Origin: Salvator merianae
Lineage: Eukaryota; Chordata; Lepidosauria; Squamata; Teiidae
DNA: 64,000 nt
Reading direction: 5' to 3'
NCBI GenBank assembly: GCA_003586115.2
Contig: QVOM02000112.1
Coordinates: 102,437,174 to 102,501,173, forward strand
Shown: one piece after another, positions 21,613 through 30,838 of the stretch
Layout: each line of letters begins with the position of its first letter
Numbering within the stretch: position 1 is the stretch's first letter
Notes under the pieces: model-generated
The model's database searches: none
What the model was told of the DNA's origin: nothing
Seen by the model: only the letters and a program-made list of their open reading frames with translations
Made by a program: the position numbers and the translations under genes

Positions 21613-22445
21613 TGAAACTTAAGCACTTTAGCTGAGAATCATAGAATAGTAACCTATAAACATTCTTAAAGAAAATTTTCTAGTGTGATAAAAGGAAGAA
21701 TTTCTTCATGTTCTTGAGATTTTTATGTTTGGTGTTAACACTTAGCATGCCTTCCAGCATCCTACTCCCAGCTGACAGCATCAAATTTGCATAAGTTCTA
21801 CTATGGAGTGAAATATCCAATAGTAGCCATAATGGTTGATCCTCCAGTGCCGCTGGGTAGCTATAGAATAATAGGATCATAGAGGGGCTCCTGTTTTTTG
21901 CAGTAATTCAGCTCAAGCTGCATCTTCATTTGAAAGTGGGGGCAGCTGTGGCTCATGGGGGAGGTACTCAACCACCACCCAAGAGGGATGGCTCCTCATC
22001 TCCACTTTGGAGCAAGGAGGAGTTCTTCAGAGCTGCACTCCAAGACATCTCCATTGAGGGTAGTGAAATCGCATTGTCACACAATGGCACCTCAGAAGGT
22101 GATCATGCCCATTAATGGGGTGGCACTTTCTGCTGCCATGGGTGAAAGTGCAGGCACAAAATATTTACCAGGCACCTCACCTGGTAAGTAAAGACGCAGC
22201 CTCTAAGCAGCTTCAACAGAAGGTTGTTTGACTCAACCTACATAGAACCTATACCCTGAAGAGGTATTGGGACCACACTGCTGGTCTTGCCAGGATGCTG
22301 GGTATTCAGTTGTTCTCACCTCTGCTTTAGAAAAATACTATGCATGGGCATCTGCTCCCATGTAAGCTACTCTGTGATGCATCATCAAAAATTTACTTAT
22401 ATTCTTTCCAGAGGATTTATGACACTGAAGAGCCCAGCCTTAAAA
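21613..22445. other. No gene recognised
   Basis: 21930-22200 is GC-richer, with a CACCTCACCTGGTAAG stretch, but carries no motif-bearing frame and no resolved repeat ends. Confidence 0.4.
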
Positions 22446-22735
22446 ACATAAGATAAACCCTTTTGGATTGGGCCACAGCCCATCTCACACAGTGGCCCAC
22501 CAATTGCTTCTAGATATCCTCAAACAGAAGATAAAGGCAAAACCTTCACCTGCTCTCAACTCCTTGCAAACGGCCTTTAGAGGCATCCTGCCTGCCTTTC
22601 CAACCTGGAGGTAGTACCTAGGCATCAATTCTGTTAGCCATTGATGTCCTCCATTAATTTGTCTAACCTTTTCTTAAAGTTGTACAAGCTGGTTGCTGTC
22701 ACCACCTCTGTGGTAGTAAATTCCATGGTCTTAGG
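22446..22735 (-). mobile_element. CR1/L3-type LINE 3' end (minus strand)
   Basis: On the minus strand the sequence runs from CATGGAATTTACTACCACAG to the terminal TTATCTTATGTTTTTA. It carries the same 3' untranslated blocks as 26573-26762 and 59118-59400: GATGGC, GGTAGTACCTCCAGGTTGG, CAATTGGTGGGCCACTGTGTG and the terminal CTTATGTT. It is a 5'-truncated insertion with no coding region. Confidence 0.72.
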
Positions 22736-22761
22736 TCACCAGATGGAAAAGAGGACAGGAA

Positions 22762-22880
22762 TGCGACAGGAATGTAATTTCAGCAGGTGTAGCTTGTAAT
22801 GCAGACAGCATCTGCTGAAATTCCCTCTTCTGTACAACCATCAAAGGTGTAGCCCTCTTGTCATCTTATTCATACGGTAA
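22762..22880 (-). repeat. Dispersed repeat copy (also at 21490-21612)
   Basis: It contains ATTTCAGCAGGTGTAGC, a spacer, then CATCTGCTGAAATTCCCTC, giving an inverted TTTCAGCAG / CTGCTGAAA pair. It is paralogous to the 21.5-kb copy. Function and class are unknown. Confidence 0.45.
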
Positions 22881-23648
22881 CCTTAGCACAATCACCTAAG
22901 CAGCGCTGCTTCCAGTTATTAGTTTTTGCCTTTCGCCTCTTCTGACTTGCCTTAACTGCTTTTGCACTCTTTTAAACTGGTGGAAAATGTAAACAGAAAA
23001 ATGTATTTCTTTAAGCGTTTTTCCACATGGAAGAAAAATAACTGGCGGCTTAACGCTTCAAGGACTGCAGTGAAGATTTTATTTCTTGTTAAGCTGTATT
23101 CTAACGTAAACTGCGTGTCTTAACATCTGAAAAGCAGCACTTAACGGAAATGAGACTTTCTCATCTTGTTTGTTCTAGCCAGCAGGTGGCATCAGCAGAG
23201 ATCATCTTGCAAAACAGGCCTAAAGCGAAATGGAGGAAAGGTTTTTACCTGTGTATTATTTCCAGTCTAAGCATTTAAAATGGTGATGTTGAACTAAAGT
23301 TATAACTGATCGCAGGTAACAGTGTCTTGCAGAACCAAAATGTTGTGAAATGGAAGTGGTATGGTGCAAGACTTTTATTCAAAATTTAATTGTCTACAAG
23401 ATTGTCCAAGTTAACTATAACAGGCAATAACACAACATTCCTTGACCTGCCATGCTAATTATAAACCTATAGCAGGATACTGAAGAAGTAAACAAGCACA
23501 TTCACAATTCTTAGCCCATAGTCACACTATAAAAAGATAAGTCTATCTCAGGGACAAACTCAGACTGTTTTTTGGCCTGAAATGGCAAGAAACTGATATG
23601 GAATTGCCCTCTGCCTCCTCAGAGGCTAGTAAGCACTTCTGCGTAGGA
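22881..23648. other. No gene recognised
   Basis: Unique sequence. No coding pattern or repeat boundary was found. Confidence 0.4.
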
Positions 23649-23651
23649 TTT

Positions 23652-23914
23652 TATTTGCACTTTTTCAGAGTCTGCTAGTGAAAATGGAGGATTATTCTTT
23701 GAGCCCCAGTTCGATTCCACACTGGCCAGTATACCAGAACAGCAAGCATACTGGGAGCCACCCGAGGTCTCCCTTAGACTACACCACCATGTGGAAAGGA
23801 GACTCCTAGTATGCTTGCTGAGGCAGTATACTGGCCAGTGCAAAATTACCCAGAGATTCAAAGGATAATCCTGCATTTTCACTAGCAGACTGAAAAGGAG
23901 CAAATTAACCATGA
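23652..23914. mobile_element. Fold-back element with about 110-bp arms
   Basis: The left arm (TTTGCACTTTTTCAGAGTCTG, TAGTGAAAATGGAGGATTAT, ACACTGGCCAGTATAC) and the right arm read as reverse complements from the centre out to about 23914. The inner part (CACTGGCCAGTATAC...GTATACTGGCCAGTG) is related to the MITEs at 34558 and 42998, while the outer part is not. No TSD was resolved. Confidence 0.65.
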
Positions 23915-23973
23915 CAAGTAAAAGCTGAAAAAGGAGGATAGATATGTGACTGATCTTGTAGATGTAGATCCTG

Positions 23974-24153
23974 GGCCCTTTCTGCACTTGGCTTTATTCT
24001 GGATTATATCTCAGAATAGGGGCCTGCTAACTGCATGCTAGTGCAGATTACAGCAGGCCCTGGGTGGGGCCTGCCATAGTTCATACTAGCATGCAGATGG
24101 CAGGTCCTTATTCCAGGATATAATCTGGAAAAAGGTCAAGTGCAGAAAGGGCC
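23974..24153. mobile_element. Short palindromic PIF/Harbinger-like MITE, 180 bp
   Basis: It has ends GGCCCTTTCTGCACTTGG and CAAGTGCAGAAAGGGCC and internal arms TATATCTCAGAATAGGGGCCTG / CAGGTCCTTATTCCAGGATA. It is nearly identical in layout to 25663-25843. The flanking triplets differ (CTG and TCC), so the TSD is lost or the site was altered. Confidence 0.8.
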
Positions 24154-24159
24154 TCCGAT

Positions 24160-24585
24160 TTCAGGAAGGCAAAATGGGAAACAATGAAAGAGACCAGTAT
24201 AGATGCACCAGAATTTTGCTGCCTTTCCAATAAGCTCCCGGACTGGCAGTGAAAGAGGGAAAAAAGCTTTCCCTAATTGGCAAAGCCCCTAGATCAACTG
24301 TGAGGGAAGGAACATCTTGTCTCTTTGCTGCCAATCCAGGACGTCCTGGAATACTGCTGCTGCAGTAGCTGGCCAGGATTTGTGCCCCCCCAATTTGCTG
24401 CCAACCCTGTGGCAAGCATCTCTTAGGACTGCTGCCCTAGGCTGGAGTGGATTTATTACTCTAGATGTCTGGCAACAGGGGCTGGACTCAGTGTTTTTGT
24501 GGGCCTGCTGAGCTGATCCCAGGTACAGGAAAACCTGCATGTTTTTCTCTACCCACATTGCTTTCATTTTTGCCTAGGTGTGGCC
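24160..24585. other. No gene recognised
   Basis: The stretch is GC-richer than average, with short overlapping frames on both strands and no identifiable motif. Confidence 0.4.
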
Positions 24586-24589
24586 AAAA

Positions 24590-24815
24590 ACAAAGCCTGC
24601 AGCTCAATCTGATTTCGTGCTTTGATACCATGACTAGCTTGGTAGATTAGAGAAATGCTGTTGATCTAAAGTCCTTGGGTCTGTGTAAAGCATTTGATAA
24701 AATTGTTCATGATATGCTTGCGGCAAGATGAAAAGATATGGGCTAAAGAGTGGGATGGCTATAGTACAACATAATATATTTGCAGCTGGTTGAATTACTG
24801 TAGCCGAAGAGAGTT
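24590..24815 (+). mobile_element. CR1-type LINE reverse-transcriptase fragment
   Basis: Frames with stops read QLNLISCFDTMTSLVD and then CKAFDKIVHDML. These match the region of CR1-clade reverse transcriptases just before and including the first palm motif (usual pattern: ...YLDFSKAFD.V.H..L). In-frame stops and a frameshift show that it is dead. It is followed by unrelated sequence. Confidence 0.65.
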
Positions 24816-24869
24816 CGTTAATAGCTTTGCATCACACAGGTTGGGTTGCCACATTCCGAAAAATGTAGA

Positions 24870-25125
24870 GTAGAACTGGAAAGAGTTCAGAAGTAGGAAA
24901 CTATATTGAAGTGTTGTCAGTAAGTTTATACACCTACTCCCCAACCCACTGCTGTCAACTGTATCAAGGGAATAAGATCATTATCCCTAGCCCATATAGT
25001 TGTTTGCAAATTAGAAACTGTTTATTGTGACCTATTGGGTCAATGGTGAATGTTCATGTTGTTGTAAAACTTGTAATTACAATTATAGTTATAATTCTAA
25101 TAAATAAATAAGAAACCACCACCAC
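24870..25125 (+). repeat. Unassigned insertion with an (AATA)n-like tail between CR1 pieces
   Basis: The stretch ends in ATAATTCTAATAAATAAATAAG and separates a CR1 RT fragment from a CR1 tail fragment. The tail suggests a retroposed sequence. I could not identify the source. Confidence 0.35.
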
Positions 25126-25139
25126 CACCCCCCAAATGG

Positions 25140-25235
25140 GAAATTAGCTTGGATGGTTTCAAAAAAGTTTTGGACAAATTCATGGAAGACAGGGCCATCA
25201 TGGTTTACTGGCTTTGGTGGCTGTGTGACTTCTAG
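25140..25235 (+). mobile_element. CR1-type LINE tail fragment
   Basis: GCTTGGATGGTTTCAAAAAAG followed by TTGGACAAATTCATGGAAGAC is the conserved 3' segment of CR1/L3-type elements, also seen at 47828-47883. It is isolated from an RT domain. Confidence 0.6.
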
Positions 25236-25369
25236 AAGCAATCATAACAGATAGTATATCTCTGTTAGGAAACATACCAGCAGGGCAGGGTTTTTATTTA
25301 CGCCTAGCAACTGATTGACACTGTGAAAACACGTTGCTGAACCACAGGTCCAAGGCAGTAGGGCATTCT

Positions 25370-26440
25370 TTGAGTGAGGCAGGGAAGTATCAAGTAGGAT
25401 TTCCCTGGGCTCTGTCCTCATCCTCATGTTTTTAAACATTTTCATAAATTATCTAGAGGATGTAAGGAACACTGATCATATACCAATTAGGAGAATTGGA
25501 AAATAACTTAGAATCAAGTTTCAGAATGATCTCAACTGGCTTGAATGTTAAGCCAAAACTAACAGGATGGAGTAGAGTGATAATAGTATAAAATTCTGCA
25601 CTAAGGTAGAAATAATCTAAGATACAAGTATAAGATAGAAGAAATCTGTTTTGGTTGACAGTGGCCCTTTCTGCACTTGGACTTATTCCGGATTATATCT
25701 CAGAATAGGGACCTGCCATCTGCATGCTAGTGCAGACTATGGTAGGCCATAGGCATGGACCTTTCATAGTTTGTACTAGCGTGTGGATAGCAGGTCTCTA
25801 TTCTGGGACATAATCCACAATACGTCCAAGTGCAGAAAGGGCCAGTATGTATGAAAAGGATCTAGAAATATTAATGGACCACAGACTACAAATGTGCCAG
25901 CAGTGTAAAGAAGCAACCCAAAAGGCCAATTCAGTCCTGGGCTGCTTTTACAAAAGTACTGAATCCAGATCATAGGACTGTGCTGCATTCCGTATTGGCT
26001 AGACCACACTGTGCCCTGTCCCTGTCCCTATTCTATTTATATGCTGCCCTTAAACCAGGTTAAGATTACCGGAATGATAAGATGAAGAGGAAGTCCTTTG
26101 AGCAACTATAGAAGGAGCTGGATAAGTTTAGTTTTAAGAAATGGTTTAGAGGTGGTATGATAGAAATGTTAGAAACATCTAAAGAACCACCACGTAAAAG
26201 ATTGGCCAGATTTGTTTCCTGAGGACAGGACTCGTACTAATAGGATGAAATTAAACACTAAGAGAAATTTCTGGACCATAATAACTGTTAAGTACAGTCA
26301 AACAGTCATGGATTCCTATTCACTGGAGATTTTAAAGCAGAAACTGGACCTGAATTTGTTGGGTGTGGGTTAGGAGATTCTTGCATTGGGTCCAGCTGGA
26401 TGATCTCTAAGATTGTTTCAAATTAATGTATTCAATGACT
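25370..26440 (+). mobile_element. CR1 LINE, 3' half of the RT ORF and 3' end, interrupted by a MITE
   Basis: Degraded frames give, in order, remnants around the QG.VLGP motif (25390), the NIFINYLED-like stretch (25430), and after the MITE YEKDLEILMDHRLQM and KEATQKANSVLGCF (25850-25950), all typical of the CR1 C-terminal half. The end (26390-26440) carries CTGGATGATCTCTAAGATTG and degenerate ATTCTATG-like words, the CR1 3' signature. Stops and frameshifts are frequent. The MITE at 25663-25843 split it. Confidence 0.75.
25663..25843. mobile_element. Short palindromic PIF/Harbinger-like MITE, 181 bp, TSD AGT, inside CR1
   Basis: It has 19-base inverted ends (GGCCCTTTCTGCACTTGGA / TCCAAGTGCAGAAAGGGCC) and AGT on both sides (25660-25662 and 25844-25846). 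Removing the element and one AGT lets the CR1 sequence run on across the join. It is the cleanest copy of the 180-bp subfamily. Confidence 0.92.
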
Positions 26441-26572
26441 GTTTCCACATGGTGTGCGTTATCCCACATTGTACTGGGCTGATACTGAGCCATATTGAGT
26501 GATCCCGCCCAAGACTGGGGGGTTGATTGGCAACCCATGCCAAGGGCTGTCCACATTGATAGACTGGAGGAT

Positions 26573-26762
26573 GGGAGTATCAATGGCTACTAGAATGGAT
26601 GCCTAGGTATTGCCTACAGGTTGGAGAGACAGGCAGGATGTCTGTAGGTGAAGGTTTTGCCTTTTTATTCTGCTTGAGAATGCCCAGAAGCAAATGGTGG
26701 GCCACTGTGTGAGACAGGATGTGCGGCCTGATCCAGCAGGACTCCTCTTATGATCTTATGTT
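26573..26762 (+). mobile_element. CR1/L3-type LINE 3' end
   Basis: ATCAATGGCTACTAGAATGGAT, TTGCCTACAGGTTGG, CAAATGGTGGGCCACTGTGTG and CTGATCCAGCAGGACTCCTC precede the terminal CTTATGATCTTATGTTC. The order matches 48104-48325 and, in reverse, 22446-22735. It has no coding part. Confidence 0.75.
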
Positions 26763-27280
26763 CATTGTGGGTGGCTCAGCCTGAAAAATGGGAACAAAGG
26801 TTCCCAGCCTCTGAAGTTTTCAACCAGGGCTGTTTTCGCTGGGTGTCTAGAAATGGATAGACCAGTCTGCAATGTGGACAAGGTGTTTCAGTGCAGTTGG
26901 CTGCGCTGTTTCCCAGCCTAGTGTGAATGCAGCCTGTGGTTCTTTGATTCTGTGTGCTGGTGATGTGCCAGATTAAGAGAAAGCAATGCTCATCCCATGA
27001 AGATAAAGTCTTTCTATATAAACAATTATTTAGGCCCACAGCAGTTTGGTCATGTGAGGTATAACTATGATGGTTTGAGATGGAATCTTTGCAAGTGTTG
27101 ATGCTTTTTGTAGGCTTTGGGCTTTGAACTCTTCTGCTTTGATGAAGGTCACTGACTACTAAAATGTCGGCATAGCTTTGATCTTCCTTTTGCATTTCAT
27201 TTTTAAAAACATTTGATTCAATATCAGATCCTTTTCACACCAGCAGCAACTTACTGAAGATATATTTGGATGAAGCCTAT
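26763..27280. other. No gene recognised
   Basis: A 139-codon minus-strand open frame (26776-27195) is long for chance, but its composition is low in structure and I recognise no domain. I do not call it a gene. Confidence 0.35.
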
Positions 27281-27460
27281 GGCCCTTTCTGCACTGGGCC
27301 TTATACCAGATTATATCCCAGAATTGGGCCCTGCCATTTGCATGCTAGTTAACACTATGGCAGGCCCTTCCTAGGGCCTGCTATAGTCTGCACTAGCATG
27401 TGGATGGCAGGCCCCTATTGCAGGTTATAATCTGGCATAAGGCCTAGTGCAGAAAGAGCC
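27281..27460. mobile_element. Short palindromic PIF/Harbinger-like MITE, 180 bp
   Basis: It has ends GGCCCTTTCTGCACTGGGCC and GGCCTAGTGCAGAAAGAGCC. Its internal arms contain CCAGAATTGGGCCCTGCCAT and GATGGCAGGCCCCTATTGCA. The flanking triplets TAT and CCA do not match. Confidence 0.78.
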
Positions 27461-27536
27461 CCAAATTATTGTGTTTTTTCTTTGGGTTCAGAGAAGTGCA
27501 TGTGATATTCTTTCCTTCAGTTACCAAAATAGCTTA

Positions 27537-28031
27537 GGGACTTTCTGTGTGGATGCATAATCTGTATTAGGGATACATTAGTACAGATCTATGGGGCCAT
27601 GCCCCTCCTGCTGGTCCCATCTCTCTGCATGAGACAGAGCGAGATCCAGATTAAAGGAGGCCTTAATCTGGATCTCTTGCAGACATGACTAATTGGGTCT
27701 ACCAGAGGTAACACGGGAAGCATGCAGAAGGCGCAGCTCCCATGTTTGGGGGTACTGGGGGGTACCTTTCTGTAGCATGCCATAGAGTTCTGCCAAAAAG
27801 CACCCCCAGGGGCCTTGAGGCTAGGAACGAATGTTCCTAACCTTCAGAGGCATAGGGGTGCCGCCATGAAGTTTGCACAAGATTTGTGGTTGTGGCATGG
27901 GGTAATCCAGATCAGTGCTGTCAGTGCAAACGGGCATTGATGCTACCCATCCCTCCCCATGACCCAGATCTGTGGGCCAGGGTAATCCAGAGCCTCTGAT
28001 CTGGATTTCCAGCAGGTGAGTGTAGAAAGGG
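27537..28031 (+). mobile_element. Probable member of the long MITE subfamily, about 495 bp
   Basis: The left end GGGACTTTCTGTGTGGATGC and the right end GAGTGTAGAAAGGGCT are inverted-like. Internal GCACCCCCAGGGGCCTTGAGG and CTAGGAACGAATGTTCCTA correspond to blocks in 6754-7252 and 13067-13593. The TSD is not readable. Confidence 0.55.
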
Positions 28032-28033
28032 CT

Positions 28034-28848
28034 GTAGTGAGCCTTTGATGTTATTCACATTGTCTAAATTGTTTCTGTGCTTTCTTCGCCAACTATGATT
28101 CAAACTTCATCATAATATATTCAGATTTGTAAGATTCTCAAATCATAAATTACAGTTGTGGACTAGTGAAACATGAAGATAATGATGTAGTACAATTCTA
28201 AACGGTTGATATTGGGTTCTTGCAGTTTCGTATCTCCCATATCATTCTACAACATTTGTTGCAATATGTTAATTGATTATTGATATTTATATATCTCTGG
28301 CTTTTTACAAAGCACCTATCAATAGTTAAGACAATGAGAGATTAAAAATACTGTCTTTATAGCCATTGCTCAAAAGAAAAGAAAGCATTATGATAATCAA
28401 CCACACGTTCCTGTTGTGTTTAAGGGTCAGGTGGCTTTTGAAAACTCTGTAAATGATTTATAATATCCTTGCAAGGAAACAGGTTCTCCTTTTGAAAAAA
28501 AAGAAAAGAATAAACACTCTGGTAAGGAATGAGAAAAGGCACTTTGCCAAAACAGTTATCTGTAATTCCAGATCCAGTTATGCTAATGTACCAAGTGGAA
28601 GTAGAGCAGGAACCTGGTAGAATTTGTGTGCTAAGATGGAAAGCTCACAAGAAAATGTTTTTTCCCACCTCCACTATTTTTTGGTTTTTTGGAACAAAAG
28701 GGTCCAAGAGTTAAACTAGACAAGAAACTATCTTTATATTTGTCATTGAAGTGTAATTTACTTGGAAGCCAGATAATCATTGAGATTAGAGCAAGCAGGT
28801 ATTTAACACTTTTTCTCATTGTTGTGACCCAAGGGGTACAACTGGAAA
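28034..28848. other. No gene recognised; AT-rich
   Basis: Unique-looking. Short antisense frames at 28529-28819 show no motif. Confidence 0.4.
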
Positions 28849-28849
28849 G

Positions 28850-29080
28850 TTTTAAAAATTAGCACCTAAAAACCTATCTTGAAAAGCCCTGTGTGATCAC
28901 ACCCTTCATCTCTTCCTTCTGTGCTCACCACTGATTGGCCCTGCCAGGCTGGAATTCCATGTCCCTCATTGGTCAGTGGGCAGTAGCAGCCATTTCCAGG
29001 CTGTTATTGGCTATGGGAGCCTCCATAGTTTCCTGCCTAATCTGCTCCAAACAGTGAGTCACCCCGAGAATTATTATTTC
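28850..29080 (-). repeat. Rearranged copy of a repeat also at 44930-45395 and 49145-49535
   Basis: 28850-28905 (TTGAAAAGCCCTGTGTG, TCACACCC) matches the right end of the 49-kb copy in the same orientation. 28930-29080 (CATTTCCAGGC, GGGAGCCTCCATAGTTTCC, GAATTATTATTTCC) matches its interior in reverse. The mixed orientation implies an internal inversion or two adjacent copies. Confidence 0.5.
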
Positions 29081-29399
29081 CAGTCTGTGGAAGGGGTTGA
29101 TAATCAAAGACTTGGGGATGTGATAAGTAGTATTTTGTATTTTCTGTTTGTCCCTTGAGTCTCAAATTCATCCTGGGCCCATCCCTTTTACCATATCTAA
29201 TCACAGCCAAGGAAGGATTTTCAGTACAGGAGAATAAAATTCTGTCCTCACAAACAAAGTGGAAGTCATACCCAGAGCCCATTCCTCACCACCCATCAAA
29301 TAATCAGCTCACTCACTCTAATCCATCTTTAGCCTCTGGCAGGATTCACGCATGGCACCATGTGTGTGCTCAAAAGGTATGGTGTCTGTATGACCCTCT

Positions 29400-29680
29400 A
29401 CTCATTACGTAAACAGTCTGCCATAAGCACTCTTAAGAGTGCTTTAATGGTAGAGCTGGAGGAAGTGCTTGTGAGAGCACTTCCTCCTACTCTTCTATCC
29501 TGCCACTGTGCAGTAAGGACTTACTATGCCTCTTCACTTCCTGTGTTCAAGAAAAAAATTCCAGCTGGAAACACTGAAGCCAGGGAATGAATGTTCCCCA
29601 GCTGCGATGTTTGTGCAGCTGGGAGTAGTGGTGTGTGTGTGTATAGCATACTGCTTGCAAGTGCTGCAGCCCTGAAGTGA
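29400..29680 (+). repeat. Interspersed repeat copy (family also at 2790-3090 and 9190-9560)
   Basis: GCACTCTTAAGAGTGC and GGAGGAAGTGCTTGTGAGAG...GCACTTCCTCC are internal palindromes, followed by the shared CTGGAAACACTGAAG, GGGAATGAATGTTCCCC and GATGTTTGTGCAGCTGGGAG. The palindromes suggest a fold-back DNA transposon. The ends are not resolved. Confidence 0.5.
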
Positions 29681-29689
29681 CAGTGTTTG

Positions 29690-30686
29690 TCTGTTGTGTG
29701 GATTCTGCCTCTGTCTCTGCCAACCAATCAGCTCTAAGCATTCACATTCAACCCAAAATTGCTGTGTGTTGACAGAGCCCATCCTTGTGTCCAGGAGAAA
29801 AAGTTGGGCATGTACCTATGCCTTCCTTTAGCTTCATGCGATTGCTGGTAGGTTGTAGAGAAGAAGATTTTCAGTTTACTGTCAGTATAGAACAGCTTTC
29901 TGGCCTGCTGATGTTTTCTTCTGGACTGGTATTCCACAGCTAAGTTCAGAGCCTACTGCCAACCATGCTAAACCCTCATACAAAATTTGCATACACAATG
30001 TGAATTTTGTAGTAAAATTCATAAAGAAGCGTGAACATTTTGTTTTAGGAAATAATTCATATAAAACATGCATACAATGTATAGAAATTCATTTGCATAT
30101 GCTATTTTCAGAATACTAAGCAGGAGGAGGAGGAGGAAAAGATCTGACTGCATGTGAACATGACCCAGAATAGAAACAGAATGATGTATCTTACTCTAAT
30201 GCTATCTCCCATATGGCTACAGTTACTAAATACATCAGAATCTAGAGGGGGCTTCTTCCGTCAAGAAAGCTAGGAAGAGCTTCCATCTTTCCTGTTAAGT
30301 ATTTCTGGAGCTGCACTGTCATTTCCTAATAGAGTTCTAGTAGTAAAATTTGAATGTACTATACAGGAATATATTCTTCCTCTATAACCACCTGTCAGCA
30401 TTTTCAACCTATATGAATGTGCCCAAATATCATTATAAAGGAGGATCTGTATCAAAGTGAGGGAAGGGGAGTTAAAGGTTTATATGCACTGAGACTAATT
30501 TAGAATTAGTATAAGTTACAGTAAATAGAAACACAATATCAAGGCAGGGCATGCTCTGTTCAGGTAACTTCTTTGTTTCCTGTCTGAGAAGAACTTTAGT
30601 GGAGAACTTCATGACATCTGCAGTACTTCTTAGGGCTGTATATACAGGACTTAATAAAGGGGGTTCCTGCAAATAAAGAACTCTCA
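29690..30686. other. No gene recognised
   Basis: AT-rich unique sequence with a small GGA/GAG tract at 30124-30140. No coding or repeat structure that I can name. Confidence 0.4.
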
Positions 30687-30838
30687 TAGAGTTGTAGAAT
30701 CATAGAGTTGGAAGGGACCTTGGATCATCAAGTCCAATTCCCTGCTCAATGCAAGATTCCCTAAACCACCCCAGACAGATGTCTGTCCAGCTTCTCCTTG
30801 AAGACCTCCAGTGAAGGAGAGCTCACCATCTCTTAAAA
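30687..30838 (-). mobile_element. CR1 LINE 3' end (minus strand)
   Basis: TAGAATCATAGAGTTGGAAG followed by GGACCTTGGATCATCAAGTCC is the reverse complement of the classic CR1 terminus ending in ATTCTATG-type repeats. It continues to GAAGACCTCCAGTGAAGGAG. It is a 5'-truncated fragment without coding sequence. Confidence 0.85.

Noticed and set aside
23974..24153. 3-bp TSD for this MITE copy
   Set aside because: The flanking triplets CTG and TCC differ, so I did not count it among the supported duplications.
26776..27195. 139-codon minus-strand open frame in unique sequence
   Set aside because: No motif, no splice or promoter context, and no similarity to anything I recognise. Length alone is not enough in a 64-kb vertebrate window.
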